Shown: positions 1-9,463, counted from the first letter of the stretch. The stretch is DNA of 64,000 nucleotides from Thalassocella blandensis (GCA_902141825.1 CABFPG010000003.1:124001-188000), one strand, 5' to 3'. The notes: generated by a model not told the origin, from the letters alone. Made by a program: numbers and translations.

Positions 1-281
1 GCTTTAATGCCAAGATGCTTGGCCGCCAGCGCAAGCCCCTGTGCATGATTTCCAGCCGAAGCAGCAACAACACCCGCCGCCCTGTCTTCATCACTGAGGT
101 TGAGCAGTTTGTTATATGCCCCGCGAATTTTGAAGGAAAACACCGGCTGCAGATCTTCCCGTTTGAGAAATACAGAGTTGCCCAAACGCTCGGAAATCAA
201 AGGGATTTCATCGAGAGGAGTTTCAACAGCGAGATCATAGATTCTCGCGTCCAGAATGCGCTTTAGATAAGTATCAGACAT
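1..281 (-). CDS. ilvA: Threonine ammonia-lyase, biosynthetic (N-terminal part; runs off the window)
   Basis: Reading the minus strand from the ATG at 279-281 gives about 93 residues that match the start of biosynthetic threonine dehydratase. IlvA is PLP-dependent and deaminates threonine to 2-oxobutanoate, the first step of isoleucine synthesis. Visible motifs are the PLP-lysine region SFKIRGAYN (about residues 50-58) and the phosphate-binding ASAGNHAQG (about 74-82). The C-terminal regulatory domains lie beyond the left edge. It is divergent from rpiA, an arrangement (ilvA, rpiA, serA) common in gammaproteobacteria. The family call is secure; only completeness is unknown. Confidence 0.93.
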   Translation of the reverse strand, partial: MSDTYLKRILDARIYDLAVETPLDEIPLISERLGNSVFLKREDLQPVFSFKIRGAYNKLLNLSDEDRAAGVVAASAGNHAQGLALAAKHLGIK

Positions 282-583
282 GGCTCAATCAGTTTGAAAA
301 AAGAAGGCCGACATACTAATGGATCGAGCAGCGTAAGTCATTATGCCCAGTACACACGGGGCTTTCCTGTAAAAACGCTGGAAATGCCAAGTTTTAGGAG
401 CAAACTGGGTATTGATTATTTTTTAGCTAAGTGCATCATAGTCAGCTTTTTGTAATATTGCGGCAGTCAGGCGGGTAAAAATAAGGTAAAATTCGCGCAC
501 TTTTTAGCACAAGCGCCCTTCTTTACCGCAACAGTCGCAAACTATATCGTTTATGTGGGTGGAAAACGCCCAAAAGTATGCTT
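282..583. other. Divergent ilvA/rpiA intergenic region
   Basis: This 302-base stretch separates two divergent genes and must hold both promoters. I saw no open reading frame, strong hairpin or recognisable riboswitch. TAAAAT near 488-493 could be a -10 box for rpiA, but no good -35 accompanies it. Confidence 0.4.
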
Positions 584-1255
584 ATGAACCAAGACGACCT
601 CAAGAAACTCGTTGCCCAGGCAGCTATTGACTATGTCATGCCCCGCATCCAGACCGGTGAAATTCTGGGTATTGGCACCGGCACAACAGCAAATTGTTTT
701 ATTGAAATGCTGGGGGCTTACAAACATGCTTTTGCGGGCACTGTAGCGAGCTCCAATGCCTCTGAAACCCGACTGCGTCAGCAGGGCATCACCGTTCTGG
801 ATTTAAATGAAGTCGATCGTATTGTCTTCTATGTCGACGGTGCGGATGAATCTAATCACAATTTGCAGCTTATCAAAGGCGGAGGCGCAGCCTTAACTCG
901 GGAAAAAATCGTCACCGCATGCTCCGACACATTTGTCTGCATTGCCGATGAAAGTAAATGGGTTAGCACGTTAGGGAAGTTTCCGCTACCCGTGGAAGTG
1001 ATACCCATGGCCCGCGAATACGTAGCCCGCGAACTTCGCAAGCTGGGAGGGGAGCCAATTCATCGTGCAGGCATCGTTACAGACAACGGCTGCGATATCC
1101 TCGATGTACACGGCCTCAAAATCTCAGACCCAGTGACCCTGGAATCACAGATAAACCATATTACCGGCGTTGTCACCAACGGTTTGTTTGCAAGACGTGC
1201 GGCAGACGTATTACTGCTCGGTACACAGAGCGGGGTCGAAATTGTTCGCCCTTAG
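584..1255 (+). CDS. rpiA: Ribose-5-phosphate isomerase A
   Basis: RpiA interconverts ribose 5-phosphate and ribulose 5-phosphate in the non-oxidative pentose phosphate pathway. The protein shows [11 protein letters not shown] near the N-terminus (phosphate loop), DGADE with the catalytic Asp, and [11 protein letters not shown] with the catalytic Lys/Glu region, in the family order. An ATG two codons upstream (578) is possible. I prefer 584 because the sequence from there (MNQDDLKKL) aligns with the E. coli start; neither has a strong Shine-Dalgarno. Length about 223 residues is normal. It is followed by serA and is divergent from ilvA. Confidence 0.96.
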   Translation: MNQDDLKKLVAQAAIDYVMPRIQTGEILGIGTGTTANCFIEMLGAYKHAFAGTVASSNASETRLRQQGITVLDLNEVDRIVFYVDGADESNHNLQLIKGGGAALTREKIVTACSDTFVCIADESKWVSTLGKFPLPVEVIPMAREYVARELRKLGGEPIHRAGIVTDNGCDILDVHGLKISDPVTLESQINHITGVVTNGLFARRAADVLLLGTQSGVEIVRP

Positions 1256-1341
1256 CACGACGACTCAACACTCCCTTCTTACGGTGATGTAGACGTTTCA
1301 TCTTATTCCCTTATTTTTTTGATTTTACTTAAGAGATCCTC

Positions 1342-2577
1342 ATGACAGCCAATAAAACTTCCCTCGAAAAAGACAAAATTAAATTTGTATTGCTTGAAGG
1401 CGTGCACCAATCCGCTGTGGAAAGTTTAAAAAACGCCGGTTATACCAATGTGGACTACTGTGAGACAGCATTGACGGGCGATGAACTGAAAGCGCGACTG
1501 CAGGATGCCCATTTCGTCGGCCTGCGTTCTCGTACTCAATTAACGCGTGATGTATTTGAATCCTGCTCCAAACTCATCGCGGTTGGTTGCTTTTGTATTG
1601 GCACCAATCAGGTTGACCTAAAAGCTGCGCAAGAATATGGCGTGGCGGTGTTTAACGCACCGTTTTCCAATACCCGTAGCGTGGCCGAACTGGTGATTGC
1701 CGAGGCGATTTTGTTACTGCGCGGCATTCCGGAAAAAAATGCCGGCTGCCACCGAGGCGAATGGAAAAAAAGTGCGAAAGGTTCATTTGAGATTCGAGGC
1801 AAGACCTTAGGTCTGATCGGTTATGGGTCCATCGGAAGCCAGATTAGCGTGCTGGCAGAATCACTCGGAATGAACGTGATATTTTACGATGTTGTAACCA
1901 AGCTGGTACTAGGGAACGCCTATCAGTGTAAATCACTCAACGAACTATTTGGTAAAGCGGACATTGTCAGTCTGCATGTCCCTGAAACACCAGACACCAA
2001 AAATATGATTGGCGAAAAGGAACTTGCAGCAATGAAGCCCGGCAGCATATTAATTAATGCCTCTCGCGGCACCGTTGTTGATATTGAGGCGCTCTCTCAG
2101 GCGCTTGCCAGCAATCACCTTGCCGGTGCAGCCATCGATGTATTCCCGGTGGAGCCAAAGAGTAATTCAGATGAGTTTGTCAGTCCCTTGCGAGAGTTTG
2201 ACAATGTTTTCCTAACACCCCACATCGGGGGCTCCACCATGGAAGCACAGGAAAACATCGGCTATGAAGTGGCTGAAAAACTTGTTAAATATTCCGATAA
2301 CGGCACCACACTCTCTTCTGTTAACTTCCCTGAGGTGGCATTACCTGCACACCGGAATGTTCACCGCTTACTTCACGTGCATCACAACGCGCCAGGGGTT
2401 CTATCCGCGATCAACCGAATTTTGTCGGAAAACAACATTAATATTGCAGGCCAGTACTTGCAAACAAACGAATCTGTTGGCTATGTTGTCATTGATGTCG
2501 ACTCGCAATACAGCGAAACTGCGTTGGAAAAATTAAAAGAAGTGAGCGGCACAATTCGCTGCCGCGTTCTTTTTTAA
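1342..2577 (+). CDS. serA: D-3-phosphoglycerate dehydrogenase
   Basis: First committed enzyme of serine synthesis: NAD-dependent oxidation of 3-phosphoglycerate. At 411 residues it is collinear with the short E. coli-type SerA (410). Visible are the substrate region GCFCIGTNQVDL, the Rossmann GYGSIGSQ, the catalytic Arg in INASRGTVVD, and the catalytic His in TPHIGGST. The C-terminal ACT domain (from HRLLHVHH onward) normally binds serine for feedback inhibition. The stop lies 9 bases from the stop of the convergent hydrolase gene, so transcripts probably overlap. serB, the last step of the pathway, is also in this window. Confidence 0.97.
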   Translation: MTANKTSLEKDKIKFVLLEGVHQSAVESLKNAGYTNVDYCETALTGDELKARLQDAHFVGLRSRTQLTRDVFESCSKLIAVGCFCIGTNQVDLKAAQEYGVAVFNAPFSNTRSVAELVIAEAILLLRGIPEKNAGCHRGEWKKSAKGSFEIRGKTLGLIGYGSIGSQISVLAESLGMNVIFYDVVTKLVLGNAYQCKSLNELFGKADIVSLHVPETPDTKNMIGEKELAAMKPGSILINASRGTVVDIEALSQALASNHLAGAAIDVFPVEPKSNSDEFVSPLREFDNVFLTPHIGGSTMEAQENIGYEVAEKLVKYSDNGTTLSSVNFPEVALPAHRNVHRLLHVHHNAPGVLSAINRILSENNINIAGQYLQTNESVGYVVIDVDSQYSETALEKLKEVSGTIRCRVLF

Positions 2578-2586
2578 GCCCGGGAA

Positions 2587-3702
2587 TTATTCTTTCGAGA
2601 GAAAGTTCAGCATGTGCTGATAAACCTGTGAACGCCAAGCATCACCTTCACATGCAAGGTGATGCATTCCCCCTTCAATCATTTCAATCGTGATATCAGA
2701 AAATTTGTTCTGTATACGCGGTAGATTTTTCTGCCAATCGACCGTCATATCTGCATCCCCCTGAATGACCATGCAGGGAATATTACTCATCGGCAGTGAA
2801 TCAAAGGATTGAATCCACTTCCGCATTGCACCCGTCCACACAGTCGAGATATGACGCGGCTGTAATGGATCATAATCTCGTAAAAATTCGCAAAAACTTT
2901 CATCATGAGAGTTCATGGTAAAATTGCGTGGAATAAACTGAATAAATTTATGCAGCAGAATGTAAGACACATTAATTACCGGCCACTTTTGAGGCTGAAT
3001 TAACGGGGCGAGTAAAACCAGTTTTTTCACTTTCGTCGCTGGGTTCTCCGGCATTAGCTTCGATGGTGATTCAGAGGTGTTTGAATTTCTTCCAGACGAT
3101 ACGCTTCCATTTGATTCAGGCCCATTTAATTCGGGCCCATTTAATTCAGGCCTATTTAATTCACGCGCATTCAATACATAGCTCAATAACGCGGCGCCTC
3201 CGGTACTTTGACCAACAGCAAAAAGCGGCCTGGGAAGGCCAGGCATTAAAAATTGCAAGCTCTCTTCAATTACCGACGCATAGATTGAAAAGTCTCTTAT
3301 GACCGCAGGCTCACCTTCACTCAACCCATGACCGGGAAAATCGAGCGCGACAACACAATACCCGGCATGCAACAGCTGCTCTATAACACCGAGAAACAAA
3401 CCAACATGATCAAATAAGCCATGCGATACAAGCACCGTGGCGCTAGCATTAGGAACCTGCCAAACATGCACCGCCAAGCGGTGAGATCGTGTCTGTACAA
3501 ACCCAACACAATACTGACAAGCGGTGACGGACTCCAGAAGCGAATCAAAACCATAGGTAGCAAAATAGGTTCGCAATGCAGCCGGGGCTTTATCAATCGC
3601 ATAAGGTTGTTGCAAATTTAATTCAGGGAGTAAGCCCCCGACCTCTTCAGCCTGTTCTCGGCTGAAAGACTTTCCCCAATGTAACGATTTCAAATGACCC
3701 AT
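2587..3702 (-). CDS. Alpha/beta hydrolase (monoacylglycerol-lipase / S33-like)
   Basis: The protein has the layout of serine hydrolases: oxyanion-loop SHGLFDHVGLF, FPGHGLSEG, nucleophile elbow GQSTGG, late Asp in QGDADMTVDW, and catalytic His in GGMHHLACE. The closest family type is lysophospholipase/monoacylglycerol lipase; the substrate cannot be told. Just after the nucleophile elbow (about residues 180-220) there is a low-complexity insert rich in E, L, N, G and S, encoded by an imperfect 15-bp tandem repeat (3107-3181). I chose the ATG at 3700-3702; a TTG four codons upstream (3714) is an alternative. The gene is convergent with serA. No signal peptide is evident, so it is probably cytoplasmic. 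Confidence 0.85.
   Translation of the reverse strand: MGHLKSLHWGKSFSREQAEEVGGLLPELNLQQPYAIDKAPAALRTYFATYGFDSLLESVTACQYCVGFVQTRSHRLAVHVWQVPNASATVLVSHGLFDHVGLFLGVIEQLLHAGYCVVALDFPGHGLSEGEPAVIRDFSIYASVIEESLQFLMPGLPRPLFAVGQSTGGAALLSYVLNARELNRPELNGPELNGPESNGSVSSGRNSNTSESPSKLMPENPATKVKKLVLLAPLIQPQKWPVINVSYILLHKFIQFIPRNFTMNSHDESFCEFLRDYDPLQPRHISTVWTGAMRKWIQSFDSLPMSNIPCMVIQGDADMTVDWQKNLPRIQNKFSDITIEMIEGGMHHLACEGDAWRSQVYQHMLNFLSKE
3107..3181 (-). repeat. 15-bp tandem repeat inside the alpha/beta hydrolase
   Basis: Five consecutive 15-base units (3107-3121, 3122-3136, 3137-3151, 3152-3166, 3167-3181) share the core CCATTTAATTC on the plus strand. On the coding strand they encode a five-residue motif close to ELNGP, repeated with drift. 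The first four units are well conserved and the fifth is degraded. The repeat keeps frame, so copy-number change would lengthen a surface loop rather than destroy the protein. Confidence 0.85.
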
Positions 3703-3969
3703 ACTCTTATTCAACGTGACGATACTATGTAGATTTTTTATTCCCTTTCAACGTTCGACATTCTACCATCAATTTAACAGTACTACTTTCGTACAACCCT
3801 GTTTTAGGGGCTTCACATCTCACATGCACCATCAAGGCTGCTATTATTGGTAAAGCCCGTATTGCCATAAACAATTTACATGCCATTATATTCAAGACGC
3901 ATCACTGTTTGCTAAACTTTTAACACTGATCCGGTTTACCGCTACAACCCGCCAGAATAAGGACGCACC

Positions 3970-5046
3970 ATGACGTTGGACCAAATACATCAATTTATTC
4001 GCTCACTGGATCTGTTTGATTACACCGTTATTATTTTTAATATTGTCATTATCGCACTCGCCAAACCGCTGGTTTACCGAATATCCTCCAGATCATTACC
4101 GGACAAAACGCTTCTGGCTCGAGTTTATATGATTCGAGGGCTGAACTTTATAATTCTACTAGTGTATGCGTACCAGTATCTTTACTTGCCATCCAGCGCT
4201 TCTGGCTCCGGCGGCCTCACCATTTTGAGTATATTGGCGATCCTTTACATGGCCAATATTACTAACTTCATCGCGCAGCATTTTATTCACAAACACTACG
4301 GAAAGCCCCGAGAAATTGGCGATAAAGTTCTGTATATCGAAACCTACCAAACCCGCCTGCTCAGCATCCTTGCGGCGATTATCATCACAATTATTGCGAT
4401 CATTGCGATTATCGACCAGCTTGGTTTTGACTCACTGTTAGAAGCAGGCGGCGTACTTGGCATCATCGGCGTATTTTTAGGTCTTACTCAAGGCTCCTGG
4501 GCACCAGATATCATCAGTGGTTTAATTATTTTAAACAGCGATATGTTCGAGGAAGGAGATATCGTCGAAACTGACAGCGGCATACTAGGAAGAGTGTACA
4601 AAACGAAATTATTTCATACAGAAATTCTTAACATTAGCAACAACCATCGCATCATGATTCGCAATTCGCACTTGCGCGACTGCACTATACACAACCTTTC
4701 TAAATTTGCTTCAGCCAAAGGTCTGCGTGAATGCCTGTCTTTTAATATTGGTTACGATGTGGATGGGCAAGCCGTAAAAGCCATGCTCAACGATGCTTTC
4801 GAAAAAGCGCTCGCAGCAGAGATCCCCATAGAATCAAATTCACCTCCAGAAATAAAATGCCTGGAAACAGGTGACCACGCAATATGCTGGGGCATACTTT
4901 TTTATATTAAAAGTGTCGATAAAGTACTTAACATCCGTCGTGACTTTCGCGAGGTGATTTTAAGCACCTCCAAACTTCACAATATCAGCCTGGCAACACC
5001 GTTTACGGTAGAGCAGAAAAATATGATCGCTACCAGAAACTCGTGA
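3970..5046 (+). CDS. Mechanosensitive ion channel, MscS family
   Basis: An integral membrane protein of 358 residues. Hydrophobic segments lie at about 15-35, 55-75, 78-100, 125-148 and 150-172. They are followed by a pore-lining/beta-domain region with the MscS signature: GIIGVFLGLTQ, then a stretch ending in ILNSDMFEEGDIVE. MscS channels open under membrane tension to release solutes during hypo-osmotic shock. The gene stands alone between the hydrolase and the GH16-like lipoprotein. The family is clear, but the protein is a divergent relative of classical MscS, so gating or selectivity may differ. Confidence 0.88.
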   Translation: MTLDQIHQFIRSLDLFDYTVIIFNIVIIALAKPLVYRISSRSLPDKTLLARVYMIRGLNFIILLVYAYQYLYLPSSASGSGGLTILSILAILYMANITNFIAQHFIHKHYGKPREIGDKVLYIETYQTRLLSILAAIIITIIAIIAIIDQLGFDSLLEAGGVLGIIGVFLGLTQGSWAPDIISGLIILNSDMFEEGDIVETDSGILGRVYKTKLFHTEILNISNNHRIMIRNSHLRDCTIHNLSKFASAKGLRECLSFNIGYDVDGQAVKAMLNDAFEKALAAEIPIESNSPPEIKCLETGDHAICWGILFYIKSVDKVLNIRRDFREVILSTSKLHNISLATPFTVEQKNMIATRNS

Positions 5047-5253
5047 TATTCGTGTGATATCAGATTGTTGCTAGATTAGACATCGACTCGCAATAGGTTT
5101 TTATCCGCGCCAATCTGATTTTTTCAAATACATACGTTCTCTCAGCTGCTAAGATGCGCCTCACAAAATAAAAACCCAAACGCAGCCCATGGACCTGCTC
5201 CGCAGGAAAATAATTATTGGATGCACACCAAAAAAGGACCAAAGGAGATATCT

Positions 5254-8200
5254 GTGAATCGAACCATTCGCCTATCAAAACTCTCACTTATAACACTCAT
5301 TTCTTCACTGTTTATTGCCTGTATGGGCGATGAGATCCCATTACCACCAGAAGGGTCAGGTTTCGAATTTGTCTGGAATGATGAATTTAACGACACAACA
5401 CTAGACTCAAATACTTGGAACATACTTATTGGAGACGGCACAAATTACGGCACAACGCCGGGCTGGAACCGCAACGAACAAACCTGGTACACAGAAGACA
5501 ATATAAGTATCGCCGATGGCATACTCACTATTACAGCGAGAGAGGAAAACACAGAGGGTTACCCATATACCTCTGGAAAGCTAAACACAAGAAACAAAGT
5601 CTCCGCTAAATATGGGCGTCTAGAAGCAAAAATAAAAACCGCTAACGGTAAAGGTCTGTGGTCAGCCTTCGAATTACATTCAGCGGAAGAAACTTTCGGT
5701 CCTGGAGCAGCGTCAGGTCAAATAAATATTCTGGAAGCCGCTTACCAAGAGGATACAAAGAGTAACATTTTCGGCTCTGCGCACTTTGGTATGAGTGAGC
5801 CATTACAGGTCATAAGCGGAGCTTACGCCGAGGTTGTTCCACATGAAGATTTTCACGAATATGCTATAGAGTGGGATGAAACAGAAATTCGCTGGTATAT
5901 GGATGATGTGCACTACGCAACTGTAAAAAAAGAAGATTGGTGGAATTATTATTATGCCGGGTTGGAAGACGGCTATATATCCTCCGAGGGAGCACCGTTC
6001 AACCAGGAATTCTATATTCACTTAAATCTTGCGGTTGGGGGAGACTGGCTGGGAGAGCCATCTTCGAATACTGAATTTCCGGCAAAAATGGAAATAGAAT
6101 ACATTCGTTACTTCGAGTGCCCGGAAGAAAATGCCCCTTGCATCTCTACGCGTGATGATAGTGTAACGCAATCAACTGCTGAGCTTACAACTAACACTTT
6201 AGATTTTTATGTTAATTCCCCCGAAGAATTGCTATTAGATGAAGTTGTACCATTACATATTTTTAGTTCTGGCATGCAAGATGACAACGCTAGACACAGT
6301 GAAATTGACATAGGCGGCGAACATGGAACCGTTATTGATTTTTATACAACTGATGAAGCTTATTTTGGCTTGGCAGCCAAGTTCAATGGATTGGAGTTTT
6401 TTGGCATAGGCAATGTTGAACGCCTTGAGCCTGGCGCTGGTGAGCTTAAGTTTGATATTTATGTTGACAGCACGCTTACATCTCCGAGTACAACACTAAC
6501 GTTTTCCTTCGGTAATGCTTCCGCATGGAGTTACAAGACCCTCGCCATCAGTGATTTAATACCTGATGCCTGGAACAATATATCTTTTCCTTTAAATGAA
6601 TTCCTATTTGACCCATACTCTTTACCTTTAGATCTTACTTCTGTCGTCGAAGTACTGCAGGTCTACTCAGGCTCGCATACACACATTCAAATTGATAACG
6701 TGAGATTTACGTGTGGAGTACCTTCCTATACAAACTGTGGGGTTCAAGTTGGCAATACTCCCCCCTCACCAACCCCGACCCCTACGGCAACACCTATACC
6801 TACTCCAGATCCAAGTAAACCCCTTGTGATATTTGACGATACTCTAGGTACTGACATCCAACTCAATTTGGGAGTATACGACCCCGACACTGAAATTAGC
6901 TCTGCCATTGTTGACGGCGGGGAACGAGGCGATATTTTAAAGCTGAGAAAAAATGGAACGCTGGGTATATTCGAGTTTAATTTCAAAAATGGTGTTGTTG
7001 ACTTATCGCCTTTATATGAGACAGGTGAACTGATCTTTGATTTATTCGTAGAAAACAACGTAGACGCTACTCAAATGATCATTCGTATGGATTCAACGTG
7101 GCCATACGCAAGCGATAAGATTATCGATCTCCCACCTGAAGGAGAGTGGACTGAAGTCCGAATTTCAGTGAAGCAGCTCATTGACGCAGGGAACCCAATT
7201 ACCGATTCACCAGCCGACATTCACGCCATATATAACCCTCTAGTTATTGATCCGTTAGGCAACCTAACTTTCTTGCTAGATAATATTCGTTTTGAAGGCG
7301 GAACCATAGAGCCGACGCCAACGCCCACCCCAACTACCAAACCTACACCAAATCCTAATTGGCCTCACAATTTATTAACGGATGATTTAAGTGGAGAGTA
7401 CTCCATTGATTATTATGATCCTGAAAATGTGATGAGCCACACTATCACTATAGATCCTGATAGAGGCACCATCTTACAAGTGCAAAAGTTGGGCACCGTA
7501 GGTAACTTGGCTTTCAATCACCAAGCAGAATATATCGACCTATCTGCCTGGTATGAATCAGGAGAGCTTGTTTTCGACGTGCGAGTAGATCAAGAAACGA
7601 CAACCGAGCAATTGATCGTTCGAATGGATTCAGGATGGCCGAATGTCAGTGAATTGGCTGTGGATCTACCACAACAGACAGGAGAATGGATGACAGTTAG
7701 ATTAAAAGTAAAAGATATTGTCGATGCAGGGAATCCTTTAGAATCAGGAAAAGCGGATCTATCGTCATTACTACATCCCGTTGTGTTTGAATCCTATGGG
7801 CCACTTTCATTCTCTGTCAGTAATTTACGCTTTGAAATTCCATTTTCGATCATCAAGCCGGAACTTAGTGCGGCATATGAAATTATTGGTCATCAACTGA
7901 ATAGTGACTACGGTTTCTATTCTTACAACCCTAATAACAATATCAGTATATCTCTTTATCATTTTGATAATGAGCCAGATGAAGTAAGGATAGAAAAAAC
8001 TGGCGAAGTTGGAAATATTGCCTTTGCGTTATTCAATCACGCGTTAGATTTGTCTGAATGGATTGAAGAAGGGGAACTAGTCTTTGAGCTAAGATCGGAT
8101 TCTTATCCACTCGATACCAATATGTCGGTTCGTATGGATTCCGGCTGGCCAAATGTCAGTGACTACACCATTCAAATACCAACTGATATTTTCACCTGGG

Positions 8201-9387
8201 AAACTTACCGCATAAAAATTAAGGACATCATTGCCTCCGGCAATCCTTATGAGCCAGGAACTGCAAACCCAAGCTACCTGATGAATCCTGTTGTATTCGA
8301 AAACTTCTCTGCGCAGGATTTTTCTATTCGGAATGTTCGCTTTGAAGCTCCCGTTGTTACCCCCACACCAGAACCCAAGCCCGATTTGGTTTTATTCGCG
8401 GACGGTATCAACGAGAACTACACATTTTACGAATATGACCCCTATGAAATCTTAACTTTCTCAATAGTTGAAGACGAAAGTCATGGCGCAATTTTAAATA
8501 TAAATAAAGCAGATTCACTTTCGGGAAACTTATCATTCTTTGCTTACAATGGATTTGAAGATTTTAGCTCCTGGTATGAAAGAGGCGACATCGTCTTCGA
8601 CCTTCGCCCTGAAAGTGCCCCACAAGGGGCTTCACTTATTATTCGCATGGATTCCGGCTGGCCCAATGTTAGTGACTACATAATTTCCATGCCTGCAATA
8701 GGCACTTGGAGCGAAATTCGAGTTCCAGTGAAAGACATTATTGATCGCGGTAATCCATATGAGCCTGGACAAGCCGATCCTTCGCAAATCATGAACCCAG
8801 TAGTATTTGAGCCATTGGACATTATGGAGTTTTCTATCGATAACTTGCGATTTGAAGAGGGTACGGCCGAACCTACACCGACACCCAGTGCTCCTCTAAT
8901 TCTGTTTAAGGATGAAATTAATCCAGACTATGAATTAGAGATTTACGCATCAGATGACAACCTGTTTTATCAGTTGGTAGAGGACAATGAGCAAGGCTCT
9001 GTTATAAAAATTGAGAAGTTAAACGGTATTGCCAATATTAGCTTTCGTTTCATAACGGGGGTTATAGACTTCAGTAATTGGTACGAGACTGCTGACTTGG
9101 TATTTGATATACGTATCGATGATCAAACCGATACACAAAACATGACAGTGAGAATGGATTCAAACTGGCCCAACGTCAGCGACGCGACTATCACACTTCC
9201 ACGGGAAGTGGGTGTTTGGACAGAAGTTCGCTTAAATGTTAAAGCATTAATAGACGCGGGCAATCCATATATTAGCGGCCAAGCGAATCCTAGTATGATT
9301 TATCGCCCTCTAGTGTTGGAGCCATATGGTGCTTTAAACTTTTCAATTGATAATGTGAGATTCGAGCCAACGCAGACCAACCAATAA
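5254..9387 (+). CDS. Giant modular surface lipoprotein: catalytically degenerate GH16 domain plus tandem beta-sandwich modules
   Basis: I start this 1377-residue protein at GTG 5254, with AAAGGAG at 5241-5247; ATG 5221 has worse spacing. Residues 1-23 form a lipoprotein signal ending in FIAC (Cys23). Residues about 35-290 are a GH16 laminarinase-type fold (VWNDEFN near the start, NLAVGGDWLG near the end). In GH16 the catalytic pattern is E-x-D-x-x-E. Here it reads Q156-I-N158-I-L-E161, so the nucleophile and helper acid are both amides; the adjoining WPAFW-type segment is also altered (WSAFELH). After a divergent module (about 315-500) come five similar modules of about 155 residues, each with an RMDS-W signature followed in most by PNVSD. 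PT-rich linkers (about residues 510-525, 688-704, 1035-1045, 1206-1214) join most of them. The modules resemble ExoP-type galactose-binding-like domains. I infer a beta-glucan-binding surface protein rather than an active glucanase. Confidence 0.85.
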   Translation: MNRTIRLSKLSLITLISSLFIACMGDEIPLPPEGSGFEFVWNDEFNDTTLDSNTWNILIGDGTNYGTTPGWNRNEQTWYTEDNISIADGILTITAREENTEGYPYTSGKLNTRNKVSAKYGRLEAKIKTANGKGLWSAFELHSAEETFGPGAASGQINILEAAYQEDTKSNIFGSAHFGMSEPLQVISGAYAEVVPHEDFHEYAIEWDETEIRWYMDDVHYATVKKEDWWNYYYAGLEDGYISSEGAPFNQEFYIHLNLAVGGDWLGEPSSNTEFPAKMEIEYIRYFECPEENAPCISTRDDSVTQSTAELTTNTLDFYVNSPEELLLDEVVPLHIFSSGMQDDNARHSEIDIGGEHGTVIDFYTTDEAYFGLAAKFNGLEFFGIGNVERLEPGAGELKFDIYVDSTLTSPSTTLTFSFGNASAWSYKTLAISDLIPDAWNNISFPLNEFLFDPYSLPLDLTSVVEVLQVYSGSHTHIQIDNVRFTCGVPSYTNCGVQVGNTPPSPTPTPTATPIPTPDPSKPLVIFDDTLGTDIQLNLGVYDPDTEISSAIVDGGERGDILKLRKNGTLGIFEFNFKNGVVDLSPLYETGELIFDLFVENNVDATQMIIRMDSTWPYASDKIIDLPPEGEWTEVRISVKQLIDAGNPITDSPADIHAIYNPLVIDPLGNLTFLLDNIRFEGGTIEPTPTPTPTTKPTPNPNWPHNLLTDDLSGEYSIDYYDPENVMSHTITIDPDRGTILQVQKLGTVGNLAFNHQAEYIDLSAWYESGELVFDVRVDQETTTEQLIVRMDSGWPNVSELAVDLPQQTGEWMTVRLKVKDIVDAGNPLESGKADLSSLLHPVVFESYGPLSFSVSNLRFEIPFSIIKPELSAAYEIIGHQLNSDYGFYSYNPNNNISISLYHFDNEPDEVRIEKTGEVGNIAFALFNHALDLSEWIEEGELVFELRSDSYPLDTNMSVRMDSGWPNVSDYTIQIPTDIFTWETYRIKIKDIIASGNPYEPGTANPSYLMNPVVFENFSAQDFSIRNVRFEAPVVTPTPEPKPDLVLFADGINENYTFYEYDPYEILTFSIVEDESHGAILNINKADSLSGNLSFFAYNGFEDFSSWYERGDIVFDLRPESAPQGASLIIRMDSGWPNVSDYIISMPAIGTWSEIRVPVKDIIDRGNPYEPGQADPSQIMNPVVFEPLDIMEFSIDNLRFEEGTAEPTPTPSAPLILFKDEINPDYELEIYASDDNLFYQLVEDNEQGSVIKIEKLNGIANISFRFITGVIDFSNWYETADLVFDIRIDDQTDTQNMTVRMDSNWPNVSDATITLPREVGVWTEVRLNVKALIDAGNPYISGQANPSMIYRPLVLEPYGALNFSIDNVRFEPTQTNQ
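6820..9372 (+). repeat. Five tandem ExoP-like modules within the lipoprotein
   Basis: Approximate module limits are 6820-7302, 7366-7840, 7870-8350, 8386-8866 and 8896-9372. Each has the pattern: D-L-S-x-W-Y (or similar), GELVFD-type strand, RMDSGWPNVSD-type signature, EWTEVR-type strand, DAGNP-type loop, and a final SIDNVRFE-type strand. The first module is the most divergent in its signature (RMDSTWPYASD). PT-rich spacers separate modules 1/2, 3/4 and 4/5. The copies differ clearly in DNA, so the array is old rather than a recent duplication. Confidence 0.85.
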
Positions 9388-9407
9388 AAAATAGAACGTT
9401 TATATAC

Positions 9408-9435
9408 AAAAAGCCCGGCAGATGCCGGGCTTTTT
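9408..9435. terminator. Bidirectional rho-independent terminator between the lipoprotein gene and pgk
   Basis: A perfect hairpin with stem arms AAAAAGCCCGGCA and TGCCGGGCTTTTT and a two-base loop. It is flanked by A-runs on the left and T-runs on the right, so it can terminate both convergent transcripts. Confidence 0.93.
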
Positions 9436-9463
9436 ATTTTTCCGAACAATTAAACTTTTACAT

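Noticed and set aside
6744-7058. 104-codon minus-strand frame in the lipoprotein gene
   Set aside because: The GV-rich sequence is the antisense of the Thr-Pro linker.
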